Source: Syngnathus acus
Lineage: Eukaryota > Chordata > Actinopteri > Syngnathiformes > Syngnathidae
Length of the DNA stretch: 64,000 nt
Assembly (NCBI RefSeq): GCF_901709675.1
Contig: NC_051090.1
Span: 9,009,842 to 9,073,841, forward strand
Direction: 5' to 3'
Shown in pieces: positions 1 to 63,525 of this stretch. The position numbers were made by a program, and so were the translations under genes. The stretch's first letter is position 1. Every line of letters starts with the position of its first letter. The notes under the pieces are model-generated. The model saw nothing but the letters and a program-made list of their open reading frames with translations, was not told the DNA's origin and made no database searches.

Positions 1-814
1 TCAAGATTTGGGTGCAGAAGGCTGGAGTCAGAAGTAGGTCGCTTTTTTTTGTGATACCACAAGAAAAAAAGAACTGAGAAAAGGTTTGCCTGCAGGGCGT
101 GGCAATGTTTTTCTAGTGCTAAATCATCAATGCAGCAAAATCCAGATGCACTATTGGAGGCTTTCAAGGATTTTATCGTCATTAGAGTTTATTGCAATGA
201 AAACATATATTTCTTGTATGGACTTTTTTACTGTAATGTAAAAGGCTCAGTCATTCTAGTTGGGATTTATGTTCAAGCTTAAGTGTACACTTAGAAAAAA
301 GGGAACAAATAGATTGCTAGCTGCCATGGATGAGTGATTTATGGTGAACTGTTTTCATGCTAGTTTAAGTCTTTTCCATGGTGAACTACAACAAGCAGCA
401 GTTTCATTTTGTCCTTGCATTAGATTCAAGTGCACAATCATTTTAATGGAGATATGAACAAAGAGTCCAGACAGTCCTAATAAAAGCCATGAAGGAAATG
501 TTGCAGAGAAAGATGAGTGAAGCTTTTGATTACAGTTTTCGCTAAGGGAAGAGGCAGTTCAGAATATTGCAGTAATACGAAATGATATCCAAGCGGGAAG
601 AGCACCCAGATGATTTCCCCAGCAATATTTGCACGGTAACTTTGCTGACCTAGATACACAGTTTGTAGTGTGTGGAAAAAAAGGCTCTTACAGTACTTGT
701 CACTACTATTGAGTTAGAGGAAGTTTGCTGGTAGGACCATGATTGGAAAAAAGATTCACACCTTATGAAATAATATTTGGTCCACAGCCACTTGGTATAC
801 ATAGATGGTCTTAC
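1..814 (-). other. ptprs: ptprs intron after FN5a exon (partial)
   Basis: Intronic sequence downstream of the donor at 814-810. I searched it for the second half of FN5 and see none. AT-rich, without recognisable repeats. Confidence 0.8.
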
Positions 815-49770
<48,956 letters not shown>

Positions 49771-51844
49771 CTTGGTTCCAGTGGGCGTGTGTGATGGGGT
49801 AGGGCAGTGATAGGGGGGGGGCTTATCTCTGACCTGGCTGGAGAGCCGAGGCCCCAACGGCACGGGGAAGATTGAGTTTTGCTGGCAGGATGGTTTGGCA
49901 CTCTACAAGAAAAAACAGACAGAGTAAATGTTTAAACAGTTGCCTTGTGAGATATACTTTCAGATTTTTTTCTTTCCCAGTTCAAAACAGTTTGTCTCTT
50001 CAGTTTCCTCTCACCATCACCAGAAAAAAAATCCATGTTCCTTGAGCTTAGTTCCATCTATCTTTAAATTGGCAGACAAATGTTCCAGTATAAATGTATG
50101 AGTTTTGCAGTTCCCATTAGATCAACAATGAAGATTAGAGAGCCTGCCGTGTAATAGCATTAGCCTACATTACATTATCCAGAATATGTTGTATACTGAG
50201 GATGTCTGTCTCCAAACTTTGCTTTCAATAGTTGTCTTACAGCTTTGACCTTGATTATTTTCTTGATAGCGCAGGAATACGATCTACAAAATAAAGGTTT
50301 ATAGAATACACTATTGTAAATTAAAATAGTCTGTAGTTTCTATTTGTATTTCTATCAGCCTGAGAAATACTACTACTGCACAAAAACCGCAAATCCCATT
50401 GAAAAATAAACCATTTTCTATCTTCTGCCATTTAACTTTTTTTAAAAATGCATGAGGAATGCAGTGGAAGAGGGCACACTGCCAGAAAAGAGTGGGCGTC
50501 TTTGACAAACCCATCTTAGCTTTCAACAGAATAGCCCTACACGCGACCAACATATCGTGTATCGTATTCTATTTCTTTGCCTATCGGTTAAAGGAAGTCA
50601 TTGGTAACAACTAAAGGGAATACAGACGGATGGCAAGAGCAATTGTCTCGGTGACTGAGAGAGTGATGTGCCTTTTGTTCTCACAGTAAACAATGTTTGA
50701 GGTACAGGAAACCTTGCCATGCCAGTGGGAGATTACTCCATTCGTGCAGAGGGTGTCCAGGGTTATGATTTATGGTCCTCTCCTTAGGGCATGCCTATTT
50801 TTATCTGCACCTTAGCTAGCTATACAAACTTCACAACACAATTACGACACCTATTGTGGTTGAACGTGCAAGCCAAACATAACCTAAGGCTATATGTGGG
50901 ATTCAGTTTAAAGGTGGCTCCGCATGACTCTCTTCACTGCAGTTCAGCGCTCGAGCTGGGTGTAATTTTTATCTGCAATTGCAATGTTAAATTGCACCTA
51001 CTGGGTGAGGTTGTACCAGAAACAGCTAGAAGTCCCTCTTACAATTAGGAGAAGCGCTGTGAAATATATATTTATTTTCCTGCTACCAATGTGTTGGACG
51101 AGTTTGTGGCTTATCAAACAGGTACATATTTTTTCTTATCTAACTAAGCAGACTACTTCTTATATTATTGGTTTAGTTTTTCAGGTGATAATATTTTCGA
51201 AGGCGAGTTGGGGACAAAGTAGTAAGAGGTCACTAACGTTAAACCCAAGAGAGGAACTGGCTGACAATTTGTGTTGGAGCTTATTCCAAAGATTTTTGAT
51301 GGGGTTAAGGACAGGACAACGGTCGTACATTCATCCTCAACAAACTCATCTAACCATGGCTTGAGGAATCTTTCGTTTCCACAAACAGAAAGCGTACAAA
51401 TCTCTCAAATATCTTGGTAAAATGACAGCTATGCAAACTAAGAAATTTAGCACCACCCCTGATACCTTTAAAAGGCGGGTCCCACAACCTGCCCACTTCC
51501 CTACCCCAAAAACGGATCATTAAACATCTGCCAGTGTACAGCAATTACAGCAAGAACGATGGCATAATTTTCACTGAGTGATGGTAGTCACCAGTTACTG
51601 GGCATGTTCACTTTGTCAGTCTAGCAATACATTAAGATGCTTTTCATTTCCATATTGATACTAATGTGTTTGATTGACTGAGAGTGAGAGATGCAATAAT
51701 AGGGCAGGGCAGTGGAAACTTGGGAACACTTTTCCGGGGCTCCATGTGGGAGGCCTCTTGGAATATGCGTTTTCCACAAAAAACCGGGAATATATATTAT
51801 ATATAATATATCATATATTTAAAAATATTGGGGGGAAAAAAGTG

Positions 51845-51898
51845 GTGTGAATATGTGAATCCGCAGGGCCAAACCGCAAGGATGCGGGGGTTCACCGT
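51845..51898. repeat. Possible transposon end fragment
   Basis: Reads GAATATGTGAATCCGCAGGG then CCGCAAGGATGCGGGGGTTC and ACCGTA, resembling one end of a dispersed fish repeat. Only one end is recognisable. Confidence 0.3.
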
Positions 51899-54800
51899 AT
51901 ACGGATTCTAAATATATCTTCCTGATCAAAACAGCCATCTTTCCAATCCCCCATGTTCTTTTTTTCTACTCCCTCATTTCCTCCTCGTGCTTCCTCCACC
52001 TTCAAACTCATGCATACTAAACTATGCTTGCATTGCAGATGTACAGCCGGGAATCACATGAATTTGCATGGAACTGCAGGACTATTATGTAAATGGTCCT
52101 GCATACCTCCCAGCATTATTCTTCCGTTTCCATCTAGTATATCCTGCAATATCTGGATCAGAGTAACTTGAGATGGGGCACACCTGTCATTAGCTGCTAT
52201 GCATAGGGAAGCCCCACAGGAGGGGAGAATAGCTTGCGCAACAAAAACACCCGTTGCTGAAGGATGCCTGAGGCATTTACATTTTAAGTGTAACTTACAT
52301 CAAGGACAAGCTGCCCCACATTTGCAGGTGAAGTGGTATGTCAAAAATATTCGATAAAAGCAAAGATTAAAATATGATTTAGTTTTAAGCTTTGGGAAAT
52401 GTTAAATGGACAATTCAGACCTTTCCTTGCTAATACAAGTGGGCTAGTTGTTTTTAAGCTGTTTTTAAACTGTCAAAACAAGCTAAATATAACAGCAATG
52501 GTGTACCAGAACACGAGCAAAAAAAGAAAACTGGAAAAAAAATGCATGTATTATTAGTTATGGCATCAAATGAGCATGCATTTTGACTTTAAGGTTTGCA
52601 TGAGCAAGGAGAACTACAACACCGTGACCTTATTACGAGAATGCAAAATTCCCAGCCTTGGAAACCTCTCATGGGGTTTCCTTTCCCACAAGCCTCTGCC
52701 CTTCACTGTTTCCAAATTCACCACCCCAGCAAATATTGTATACAGTACATGTTGTGTTGACCATTTGTTATTCCCGCAGGAGTCTTTGGGATAATTAATG
52801 TTGCTCTGAAGGGACACTAAATAAGTTAGAAAGGAATATATTCTAAACCATTTTGTTGAAACAACAGTGGGTATTATGCACTGCATTTATTGTACTTCCA
52901 AATCTGCGGACAGTTACACATTACCTGTATTGCATGGTTGTTTTTAAAATAATTTCTGGGGTTACATTTTTTTTAAACTGTCTTTGAAATCATGTTTTTG
53001 TTTGTGTATTAACAAAAAATACTCAAACAATTAGAATCGTGGTTTGCAATTAACACACAGGCTTGGGAGGCTTGACATCAAAATCTCTCTTGAAGGATGT
53101 TGAGATCAGCAGCCGTCAGGGTCATGCGGGCAGGTCTGGGAGGCATGACCTCTTAAATGCAGACTTTATTGCCCGGCCATTTTGTTTACCACTAAAGGAG
53201 TGACACCTTGCTCCAAGAGAAGATGAACACACACACGCACACGGACGCCGTTTGCTTTCTGACTCTCCTCGTTTCCAGCCGTGGCCAACCATCACTCGGG
53301 TCAAAGGACACTGGTATCATTGTCCGTGATGACAGTCAAACAGAGCAAATGCGAGTCGGTTGAAGGGAGGTAGGAAGGAATGACATAATATATAGAGGGA
53401 AGGTAATGAATTAAAGCATCTGGCAGTTGAAAAAGAAAGGAGAGACAGGTGCGAGACAGTCCTTGACAATAAAGATGCAGTTGATTGGATTGGATGTGTG
53501 TGCGCACGACACGCACCCACAGAAGCTGCAGGTGTGACATCATCTTCTGGCTTTTTGCCAAAAGACTCAGACAAGCATCACCAACTGGCCCAAGGCTTGT
53601 TGAGCACCCTTTAAAAATTGTCACAGGAGAGGGAAAGAAGTGTTTGAAGGGCAGCTAGGACAGCTGGGAAAGTATGGCTCATATTCACTCTGGAAATGGA
53701 TGCGGGTGAAGGAGAATGAGATTATTTGGAGTGACTGAGGGGGAAGAGGAACAAAAAAACCTGGCTGTGAAGAAAATGTTCTCTGGCAGAGATTTCTTTA
53801 CGAGAAATGACTCACAAAATAAGAAAACAATCAACAATAAAGGACTATACAGTACACCTTGACAAGTAAGTCTTTGGCCAGCTGACTATAAAAGATAAAG
53901 CTTGATGTTTTAATTGGTGATTCATTTTATCCCGAATAACACCCCACAAAAAACTCAAATTTAAAGGACAAAGTTTTTTTTCCACTAAGCCTTAAAAATC
54001 CTTTAAAAAAAAAGTTGTACTGGATTTTACCCTTTTCTTCCGTCAAGGATTTCAACAGCACGAGCCCATGGGGTTGTTTTTACCTACTAAACACTCAAAT
54101 TATTGTCTGCTTTGCCAGCTACCACTCCATTCAACATACTAATCAGGCAGGAGCCTCAGCAATGGTTCTTTTCAAAATTCAATTAATCGGCGCCTCTTGT
54201 CCTCAGAGAACTTTGATTAGTTCTGTCTCAAGAGGGGAAGACTCAACCCAAAGTTCTATTCATACAAAGATACACATTTACACTCCTAGACAGAAATCTA
54301 TGAAGACACACATGGACAAAACTATTTGCTCAGTTCATAACAAAACAGTGAAAGGGCATTGCTAAATGTGTTTTTCAATGAGGTAAAACAGATTGATATT
54401 TGCTAAGAGACCTAACTATGGTGTCCTAGAGTTAGACATTTTCCATGAATAGGCATCTGTGGTCATCTGAAGAGTAATGCAATTATGGACCAAATAAAGT
54501 AGTGACCATGAAAATCTCCACAACTCAAAGCACCCACAACTCACTGAACTTGAAGATAATTTTAAATAAATACTGCTAGTCTCACATAATGTGAAGTTGT
54601 ATGAAGTTTGACATTTTACTGATGGGCAAAACTATTTAGTGCTTAACAGCAGAAAGAAATATCTGACAATTTTCTCCATCATGTAACACCTAGAACTAAA
54701 AACCAAAATGTCACTGCTGTTAACTCATAGAAAACTATCTCGTCAGAGTCCACTCCAAAGAGTTTGATAAACTGCAGTGCTGTCTCATTGTACAGTAGTG

Positions 54801-55116
54801 TATTAACCAAAAAAGGCTGCTAGAGTTCAGAACAATTTGCAAACAACTTAATGCAAATTTTTAGTTTTATAGTTGTAAATAAAATAAAGATGTGATCATA
54901 TTAATAAGGCCGTGAGGAGAGCCTCTGCATCCCTGCCAATCACCCAACATAAGGGCAAAGACAGATGGCCAAGTTAACCCATGCTCGGGCCTTTCTGCCT
55001 CTCAGTTTAGTCAACACTGCAATAGCAGCATCACTAAGGATCAGACTGCTAACGGGCACAAACACAAGTCAGATAATAAAACTTAAAAATAGAGGCAAAT
55101 TAGAACCATAGTCTGG

Positions 55117-55158
55117 AGGTGGGCGGGGGGAGTTAGGGTTAGGAGGGGGGTGGGGGGA
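55117..55158 (+). other. G-rich tract with quadruplex potential
   Basis: Runs of three to six G (GGTGGGCGGGGGG, AGTTAGGGTTAGGAGGGGGG, TGGGGGG) within 42 bases, including one telomere-like GTTAGGGTTAG. It lies upstream of the first coding exon on the template strand. Confidence 0.55.
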
Positions 55159-58100
55159 GTCTAGTGACATTAGACAGTCACATCTGCACACAGTAGCTTC
55201 CTTGTAAAATAATCCTGATTTCAACCTGACCACAATAAAAAATTGACATTTGACTGTAAGAGCAACCGAAATAAGTTAGTTAAGCTGCAGCTCTTTTGAA
55301 AAGCTTTTAAACGTGTATAACTGCTATAAAATCCCGCCTGACTGTTTTGTAACAGATCGCCTCGTGACAGCATAAAAAGTGCTCTGTCCTTTGTCCAAAC
55401 ATCTAAGTAAAAGGCTTCATCAAGTGACCTGTTGAGCATTTAGTCAATGCTTGGTGTGGGAGATAATAATGGAGCTCGCTTGGCATTAATGTGTGTTATG
55501 AAAAAAACACAGCAAGCTATTGTGAGCTGGTCTTATTTTCCTCCCACTCACAGCAACAAAGAGTTGATTTGTTTCCATCGGACTGCTATTGTGGACAACC
55601 GCATGGATGGTAAATGCCAGTGGAAAGTCGGCAACGATAACTGGACATTCTAAAACTAGGCTGGACACACTCGATGCCAGAATATTGCCTGTGACCAATG
55701 AAAATCCTGCAGTTAACCACCACAATTTTGCTGTTTGGCATTTACAAATAAAAAAAAATCTCATTTGCGTTTATTATTTTTACTGATCCAGTTTCTTCTT
55801 TTTTTTTTTTTTACCCGAGTGCGTACATTTGATTTTTTTTCCCTATATGAAGGTCAATGATACACAGGTTTTTGCTCTTGGTGAGTTGAATTTTCCTTGA
55901 AGCATTATACCTTTTTAAATGAAACATACATGTCCAGTCAGACAGTAAAATTGTTGTTGTCAATCGTTGCATCAAACATTCAACATCAAGTCTTTTTTGC
56001 AGTTTTTTAAAATATGTCTCTTATGTTGTGCACTGGACTTAAGTCAGTTTGAAAAGTATGTATATATTTTCATTGATATATTTGAAACACAGTGATGACA
56101 ATACAGAGCAGGATTCGAATCGCGTCAAGCAAGCATGTCCCTTTTAAGTTTTAACACTGCTTTTTTTTTTCCTTCATGCAATATAGAATTTATTAGGCAA
56201 GCGTATAAAACACACAACTACCCCCATGCAGTGACAGCCCATTTCTTTTGAGTACCACTGACTTGAGGATAAATATAAGAGGGATGGGAGTTGAGGGGAG
56301 TTTTGAGTGGGCTGTTGTGGACAAAGGTGAGAGGTCAGACATCTGGTAGATGTCTTTAAATCCTCTTTTTTTACTCTTAACGCCACACATTCCTTCACAG
56401 CAGGACATAGCTAGCTCATTATCCATCTTAACTTGTTTAATACTGTGCATATGCCATTAAGAACTATTTTCTATGGTATATCTATACTGTTACTTGGTAT
56501 GGTATAGCAGTACTGTGGTTTATTTTATTCTGTGCCCAAAAAAAAATCAAATATACGTATGTTTACAGTTATGGCAAAACTGGTCTAGGGTTGTTTGTCA
56601 ACCTGCATGTACCCATGCTGTTTTAAATGGATGGAAAAGTGTGGTGGGGGTTTAAGAGCTTCTCCTTTCTAAATCACTATAAGTCTGCCATTTCCCTTTT
56701 AGCACACTGGTGCTAAGTCATGCTGTCGCTCAGCATGGAGTAAGGGAAGAAAAACGTCTGCTATCACTTTTTTGTGTTGCCTTTATGAAAAATGTTCACC
56801 CCCCACATAGCAACAGTGTGCTTGAACCCCCCCCCCCCCTCCATATTTTGTACAACATTGTATTTAGTTTCCTTCAAAGCCATCAGAGTAGATGAGCCAA
56901 ATTGACCAAATTAGTAAAATAGGCTGCTTTCAAAAGTATGGGGCGGATGCACAGGAACGTCCGAGATGGGGGGTCATGGACTTATTATTGCCAGATGGAT
57001 GTATTATATTGGCTCCAGACAAGACTGTGGTGCCAGTATGAGCCACAGCTGTCTGTGTACTCAACAGATCAGGAAGCAAATTCAGACTCCTGCAGTCATT
57101 TTGGTCAGTGTGCGACAAGCAGTGACCTTTGGAACTATAATTTCCATTCAAAATGACCATCCTGTTGTAAGCCATAGGTTTTGATACAATGCAGGTTTGT
57201 AGAAGAATTTAGCGTGGGGAGCCATTTTGTCCATCCTACCGTTTGCTGTCCTGAAATAATCATTGTAACATGTTTGAAAAGTTAAAAGGTGCACAATTGT
57301 AAACAATATTATTCATGTGATTCGATGCAACTAAAGTACTTTATTAGATGATCCGGGTATAAAACAGTTCATATCAGTATCGATATCATGGCTTCTGTGG
57401 GTGTGTGCAATTTCTAGGAATATACATTAAATATACTTAAATTCATGTGATTTATAAAACGACCCACGGATTTGGAAATAACCACCTGTCATCCTGTGAA
57501 TTGGTTCTAATTAAAAGCTCAACCCAAATTACTGGGGATAAGCAGGCACAAAGGAACACAGGGGAGCGCATCACTTTCGGAAGGCTTTTGTCTCCAGCAA
57601 GCATCATTTGTCTGCGATTTAAAGATAGGTTAAGACCTTGCTTCGTTCTTTGGCAGATCTTTTAAAGCAGCGTGTGATCGAATGCGGTGAGAATAAACGA
57701 GCAGGTGGGTGCGGCTGCTTTAGAGGCGTAATGCCATTTCACTCTGAAGAATATGAAAGCTTAAGTGACAATTAGCCTCTAAAGAACAATCAATTCAAGG
57801 AAAATCATCTGAGGCCAGATCTACTCAACAGCAGGGCAATCAACAAATGCAGACCAGATCTTAAGTGAACAGACATGGCGGAGCATATAAAGGTGACACC
57901 CAAACCGCACCACTCAGCTTTTTTTGGCACCTATGTTGGCTTTCATGCAACCGACCAACCCATTTTCTTTACTTTTTCATCCCTCTTTGCATCTTTATTT
58001 CACAATAGGAGTTCTGTACATATTATTTGCCTGATCACGATGCATATTTGCATTTTTGGATCACTGTCGTTATTTATCGAGCTGAAAAAAAAAAACTTTT

Positions 58101-58920
58101 TTGTTCCAAAAGCCCGAAGGCCTTGAAATGCATGCAGGCTGCTTTCCAAAGGCTTTAATCACAGCTAAGGGAGCAGGCTGACTGGGGAGTCATGATTTGT
58201 AGCGAGTGAAGGGGAAGCGGGGACATGCGATGGAAATTGAGAGAGGGAGCGCGAAGGCAGGTGGCTATCAGGAAATGGTTTTAAATAATGGCTTGAACGA
58301 CAGCAAGCCAATAAGCCATCAGTGGCGGTGACAGCTCAGTGCCTGATTACGCACAAACAAAGCTTGAATGAAGGCCTGATGGAATGTGCTGTGAGTGAAG
58401 GTGGTTTATTGATATTGATAGAGCATGACAAGCGATGGACTCGAGAATGGGCGACACAGACCTTATTGTCATAGTACGCACAAATGTATGTGGAAAGTTT
58501 TGTCTTCACACACCTCAGGTGGGCCCCTGGGACATGAAAAGTGGATCCAGGATGGGTTAAGACAGCTGTCCACAAAGAAATGTGCCCAAACTAATCTGTT
58601 GACGTGTGTTTATTATATATGATTGCGTGAGTATGTTGTGTGTGTTTATGGCCCACCGCTCCGGCACACCTCAAGCTGTTCAGCTGTCATCAAGCCTGCT
58701 CAGCAAGAAGCAGGCTGTTCCATCTGCCTGGCCCACCTCCTCTCTCTCTCCTCTCCAGAGACTCAGTGTGTAGGAATGTGACTTTCCTGTGTTAATGTGT
58801 CCTGCATGTGCAAAATCATGCCTTTCAATATCACAAGTGATTGCATGTGCATACCCACATACGATATTTACAGTTAGTGGGGTGAGAGCAAATAGTTTCT
58901 AATCCAAGGAGAGACATACT

Positions 58921-58978
58921 TGCAGCAGATTCATTAAACCATCGCTCTCTGCAGCAGATTCATTAAACCATAGCTTCT
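58921..58978. repeat. 29-bp tandem duplication
   Basis: Two adjacent 29-bp units beginning TGCAGCAGATTCATTAAACC, differing at three positions near the ends of the units. Confidence 0.95.
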
Positions 58979-59639
58979 GTATATTAGTCCAAAAGGGATT
59001 TGTTTTTAAATAGATCTACAAAAAATAGTTTATGTTAAATGTTGTATGTATTTTATAAAGGTATGGATATTATTTTATTATCATGTATGTGGTTATGGTA
59101 ACATTATTTCAGCCTCAAGAATGTTTCCGATCCTATCATGAAAAGAAAAAGCGATTCTATTATACGTTTAACCTCGCCTATAAATAATAGGTCAAAATCA
59201 TACAACTGAATGATTTTGTTCACCTGATCGCTTCATTTGTCGAATACCTCGTGCCCCAGATATCAAGCTTGCATTAAGGCTCTATGGCAAGTGTGAGTTT
59301 AACACTAACAAGGTCCCGTGAGGCTCCCTGAGCCACCTGGGCATTTGTGCAGCAACTCGTAGTGAACCCGAAAAAAAAAGAAAAATGTAATATCGAATGA
59401 GGTACGTGTGTGTGTGTGTAAGTTTATATCTTTTTGTGAGCATGAGGCCATTATCATTGGTTGCAACACAGAAATACGAGTTCTGTATGCTAGGAAACAT
59501 TTGACGTTGGCGTAATTTAAAGGCGGAATCCTCAAATCATTAAATCATATCGCTTTTCAGGAAAACGAGGAAACCCCTTCCCAGGCATATTTACCGAGCC
59601 ATTAACATTGCATCATCAAAGACAACAAGCCATTTTACT

Positions 59640-59914
59640 CTGTTTAACTTTGTGTCATGACTAAAATTACAAATTGTCTTCACATTTAAAAAAAAAAGAT
59701 ATTACTTGCAATTCGTCTTTTTAAAATATTTGAACAGTTTTTACTAGTCTCCGATTTCAAAACTAGTTCTTCATCAATCATAAAGATATCAATCAATCAA
59801 TCAATCACTTTGTTTTGTAGCCTATATAGAAGACGTTGACAATCATAATGGCCCTCCAAGGGAAACTATGACTACGATGCAGCCCGTGACAAAGGTTAGT
59901 TTGACACCTCTGGT
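59640..59914. mobile_element. Truncated hAT-type transposon, copy 4
   Basis: Shares AAATTGTCTTCACATTTAAA, ATAATGGCCCTCCAAGGGAA and the end GTTAGTTTGACACCTCTG with copies 1-3. The opposite end with its GGCCCGGGGGCC block is absent, and a short TCAATCAATCAATCAATC run (about 59787-59806) has grown inside. Confidence 0.75.
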
Positions 59915-61488
59915 TTAGATCGATAAGACATTTGTAAAAATAACCGAACTGACCAATAGGAACAATTTGAGGAATAAATATGGACCAGATTTGGATATAG
60001 GGGGTTCGCACCTGACTTTTTGTTTGATATAAATATGATCAATTTATAGTTTTCAGACCATTCACATGAACTGTTATTTGTTATACTGACCTAATCGAGT
60101 GCAACACGAAATGCATACTGGTAGGTCTATTGTGGCACCCCTGGGATTGTGTTCGAAACACTTCCGCTTTGTTGGATGTCAACAGCAGAGATCCTTAAGT
60201 CAAACTCATGTGATGGCTTTAATTATATTTGATTCAAAGCTTCATCAGCACTCAGAAACGTTCTTGATTTTGTTTTCGACAAACATGTTTTGTTTGATCC
60301 GGTGAACCAGTAAACACACTACAGGCTGTTTTCTTATTTTTCTTTTCATTTTGTCATTCACTCCTGCTACTCTGTATGCCCTCACTTAATTCCTCTGGTG
60401 ATGACTTGTTTTTGTTTAGTTTTTCCCCAAAGTTCCCCCGCTGTTGCGTCTTTTTTCCATCTGCACCCCCCTTTTTCAATTCATTTTTTTTTTCTGTTTT
60501 GTAGTTGTTTGCTCTTTCATTCTTCACCCCCCATCGGCTTCTCTGCGAGTAGAGGAATGAGAAGCAACAAAACAACATGGCGGTTGCGTTGCACCATCAG
60601 ACCAACTGTGGAGGCCACAAACTAAACACACACAGCTGCATCTTTAAGACATGCCAAAAAGCACACCTACACAATAAAAAGAATACTTAGAGCAAATATG
60701 TGCAGAGCATACAAACAGAAGGGGTGCCAAGAGCAAATAACGGTCCCTTCAATAAACATGTTGCTATGATGGAGAGGTATTCTCATGATCATCAGCATCA
60801 TTACTAGAAAGAGGAAAACCCCAGACAATAATGAGGAGGGAAGAGGGGCCTGGATCAAATGACAACCTGACATTTGAGTCAGAAGCAAACAAATCGATCA
60901 GGATTAAAAGATCCATCTGTCTGTTTACCATGGAAACAGAGAGGCAGGGATTATTTAGAATGGAGGGGAAAGTGAAATGTCGTAAACGGCTCTGATGCAA
61001 AGTTGTATTGATCCATAATGGGATCCCGGTTTGTTTGAATTGTATTGAATAAGTTCTGAGTAGTTGGTTTTGATCTAGGTTTTGGATGCCACTTCATAGT
61101 GTTCCAGTTGTGCTACAAAAATGGCTGTCACAAATTCTAAAGGTCACAATAGTTTTATAGATCTTTTTTTTTATTCTTGTCTATGTACAAGTATTTTTTC
61201 TCATCTTGCGAAAACAGTCAAGATACTTTGTTGACAGAAATTCAGATAGTTAACCTGGGCAGCGTCAGATTATATTAACCTTTTAGGACATTAGCATATG
61301 TGGCGAAGGAGAAAGGGAGGAGAGGAAGAGTTAGCAATGCAGTACTGCCCATGGGTTGAATTAATGAGATTGTACCTATCTGCATGGCTGCACATTTTGA
61401 CTGGGCTTTGGATGAGGACATACAGAGGGAGAATCGAAGATGAAATGAGGAGCGGAGAGGTCAGGGCAAGCAACCAAGGGACACACAC

Positions 61489-61530
61489 AGTCACACACGC
61501 GCACTCAGGCACACACACACACACACACAT
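61489..61530. repeat. CA-rich microsatellite
   Basis: Interrupted CA repeats ending in an uninterrupted (CA)n stretch. Confidence 0.9.
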
Positions 61531-62148
61531 GCATACACAAAGCCAAACACACATCTCTGAAAGCCTCTCATAGCCAGCTACCCATTCATAACCTTCAATT
61601 AACCTTCCCTCTGAAGACCGGCGAGCACTCAAGTAGTCTGACTGGGGGCAAGTTACTGAGCAGACTGACTGACGAGCGCTTTACCGATATTTAGCACATG
61701 CATGTGAGTGTTTGTGTGTGTGCTCTCATGCATCTGCTTTCGTTCAACTGAAAATCAATCTTTTCTTTACTAAGTGCCGCCCCCTCCTCTTTTTGTAATC
61801 GACTGAGCCTCACTGAAATTCTCAAGACTGAAAACGTACATTATTTTTATTAGTTTAGCAGAGGAGCTAAATAAGTGGAAGCATGTGCAAAAACTGCCAG
61901 ACAAGAGCAGCCTAGCCTCAGCCCAGTTTCATTTCTATACAGACAAAAGGTATCCTTTTTGATAAATATAGTTTTTTTTTTTAAATTTGTATTTAATATT
62001 TATTCTCTAATATAATTGTTTTTGATCACACTTAAGTTCACAACGGTCGCAGGTGGACTGGAGAAACCAATTCCAGACATTAACTTGGAGACTGGATACG
62101 CAGACTATTATTTCACGTTTCATGTCAATCACCCTGATAGCGTACCAT

Positions 62149-62235
62149 GGCGGCGCGGGTGGTGGTGCAGCTGGCTTGGGTTCGATTCCCGATCAGAGAC
62201 GGTTGTGCACACAAGTATGAAGGGTATTCTACTTC
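62149..62235 (+). mobile_element. Partial tRNA-derived SINE-like sequence
   Basis: Reads GGCGGCGCGGGTGGTGGTGC then a B-box GGTTCGATTCCCGATC and AGAGACGGTTGTG. The A-box region is damaged and no target duplication is visible. A tRNA pseudogene is an alternative. Confidence 0.5.
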
Positions 62236-62572
62236 TGTTTGAAATATAAAACGCCTCTAAAAGCACCACCTACAAATTTAAATCAAATGTGTGAAGACTG
62301 TTTCTGTTTTATAATGATACTCTAACATTTAAAGCCCCTTTAAAAATCTGCTGATTTAACTTTTTTCTCTGTCATACAGCAGGTGAGGGGTGGTTTATGC
62401 TTCATTTTGAGACTTCTGCGGTTTTAAATGAATATTATATTTTCTAAAGCAAGGTGAGGGCAGGTTTGTGGGTATGTATAAAAAAGGTGATTGAATGCAA
62501 TTGTGGATAGTTCCTTCAGAAAGAAAATACTTTAATCTGGCTGTCCTTTTCTTATTCCCTCCATGCCCAAAA

Positions 62573-62616
62573 TGTGTGTGTGTGTGCGTGTGTGTGTGTG
62601 TGTGCGCACGCACACG
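62573..62616. repeat. TG microsatellite
   Basis: Interrupted (TG)n with CG steps, ending in GCGCACGCACACGTGC. Confidence 0.93.
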
Positions 62617-63421
62617 TGCAGCTGCTCAAAGGGAGGTCTGAATTGGAGCTGATGAGGCCCCTATAAACATGAACATCTGTGAGAGGCTATTCATACTGTA
62701 CAAATACGATTGGGTGTAGAGCACTGTGTCTGTGTTCTCAAATTTGGGAGAACCACACCCCACTCTGAATAGCCCCTTTCATACAAGCATTGCCAAACTG
62801 AACTGGACATTACCCAGAAAAGCTGCGTTAGACCACAAATGTCTGAATCAGTCAGTTCAAACACTGGAGAGATTTAACTCCTTAACAAGCTGTTGTGCAG
62901 CGTCAGCACAATGTAAAGTGGTTACATATCTGATGTTGATGTTCAAAAGCATCTTGACTTTAATGTGGACCGTTAAAATGATTCCCACAGACACACTCTG
63001 GAATTTTAGGCGACAGTTGTTATCCACTGTAAAGAATACTATATTTTCCTTGCACTGGTCAAAAAAGTGTATTATAAATAGAGACGGCACTGAGGCTTGA
63101 GCATGCATGAGTAAAAATAGACATGTGACAGATGGTGCAAACATGACATGTTTAACATTCAATGGAATTTTGGGAAAGAACAACAGGGATAAATAAGTCT
63201 GCTAAGTCAGTTGTGACTAAATAGTCATTAGTGAATAAACTCATCACTGTGAATATGTTGCAGTTTAACTCGTAACTTGGCGGCCTATTGATATATTGTG
63301 TTATTGGAACCTGTTTCAGTTGTGATGGTTTAATGCCTTAATGTCTTCATGTGTTGCATGGTCACGAAAGCTGAGAATTTGCGCTGTCACTGCTGAATAG
63401 CTGATACAGAGATAAATTCCT

Positions 63422-63525
63422 GATAATAAATGAATTAATATACGTACATATTAATAATAAATTCCTACAATAGTCACGATAATAAATTAATATATATATT
63501 AATAATAAATTCCTACAATAGTCGC
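63422..63525. repeat. AT-rich tandem duplication (about 50 bp units)
   Basis: Two units starting GATAATAAAT and ending TTCCTACAATAGTC (63422-63477, 63478-63525); the second is shorter by 8 bases and contains the palindrome TTAATATATATATTAA. Confidence 0.9.

Noticed and set aside
650-814. Continuation of the FN5 exon frame beyond ADAQ.
   Set aside because: The donor GTAAGA at 814-809 ends the exon; the sequence beyond has no FN similarity.
61298-61632. Frames with TH and CVC repeats on opposite strands.
   Set aside because: Translation of the CA-rich repeat region.
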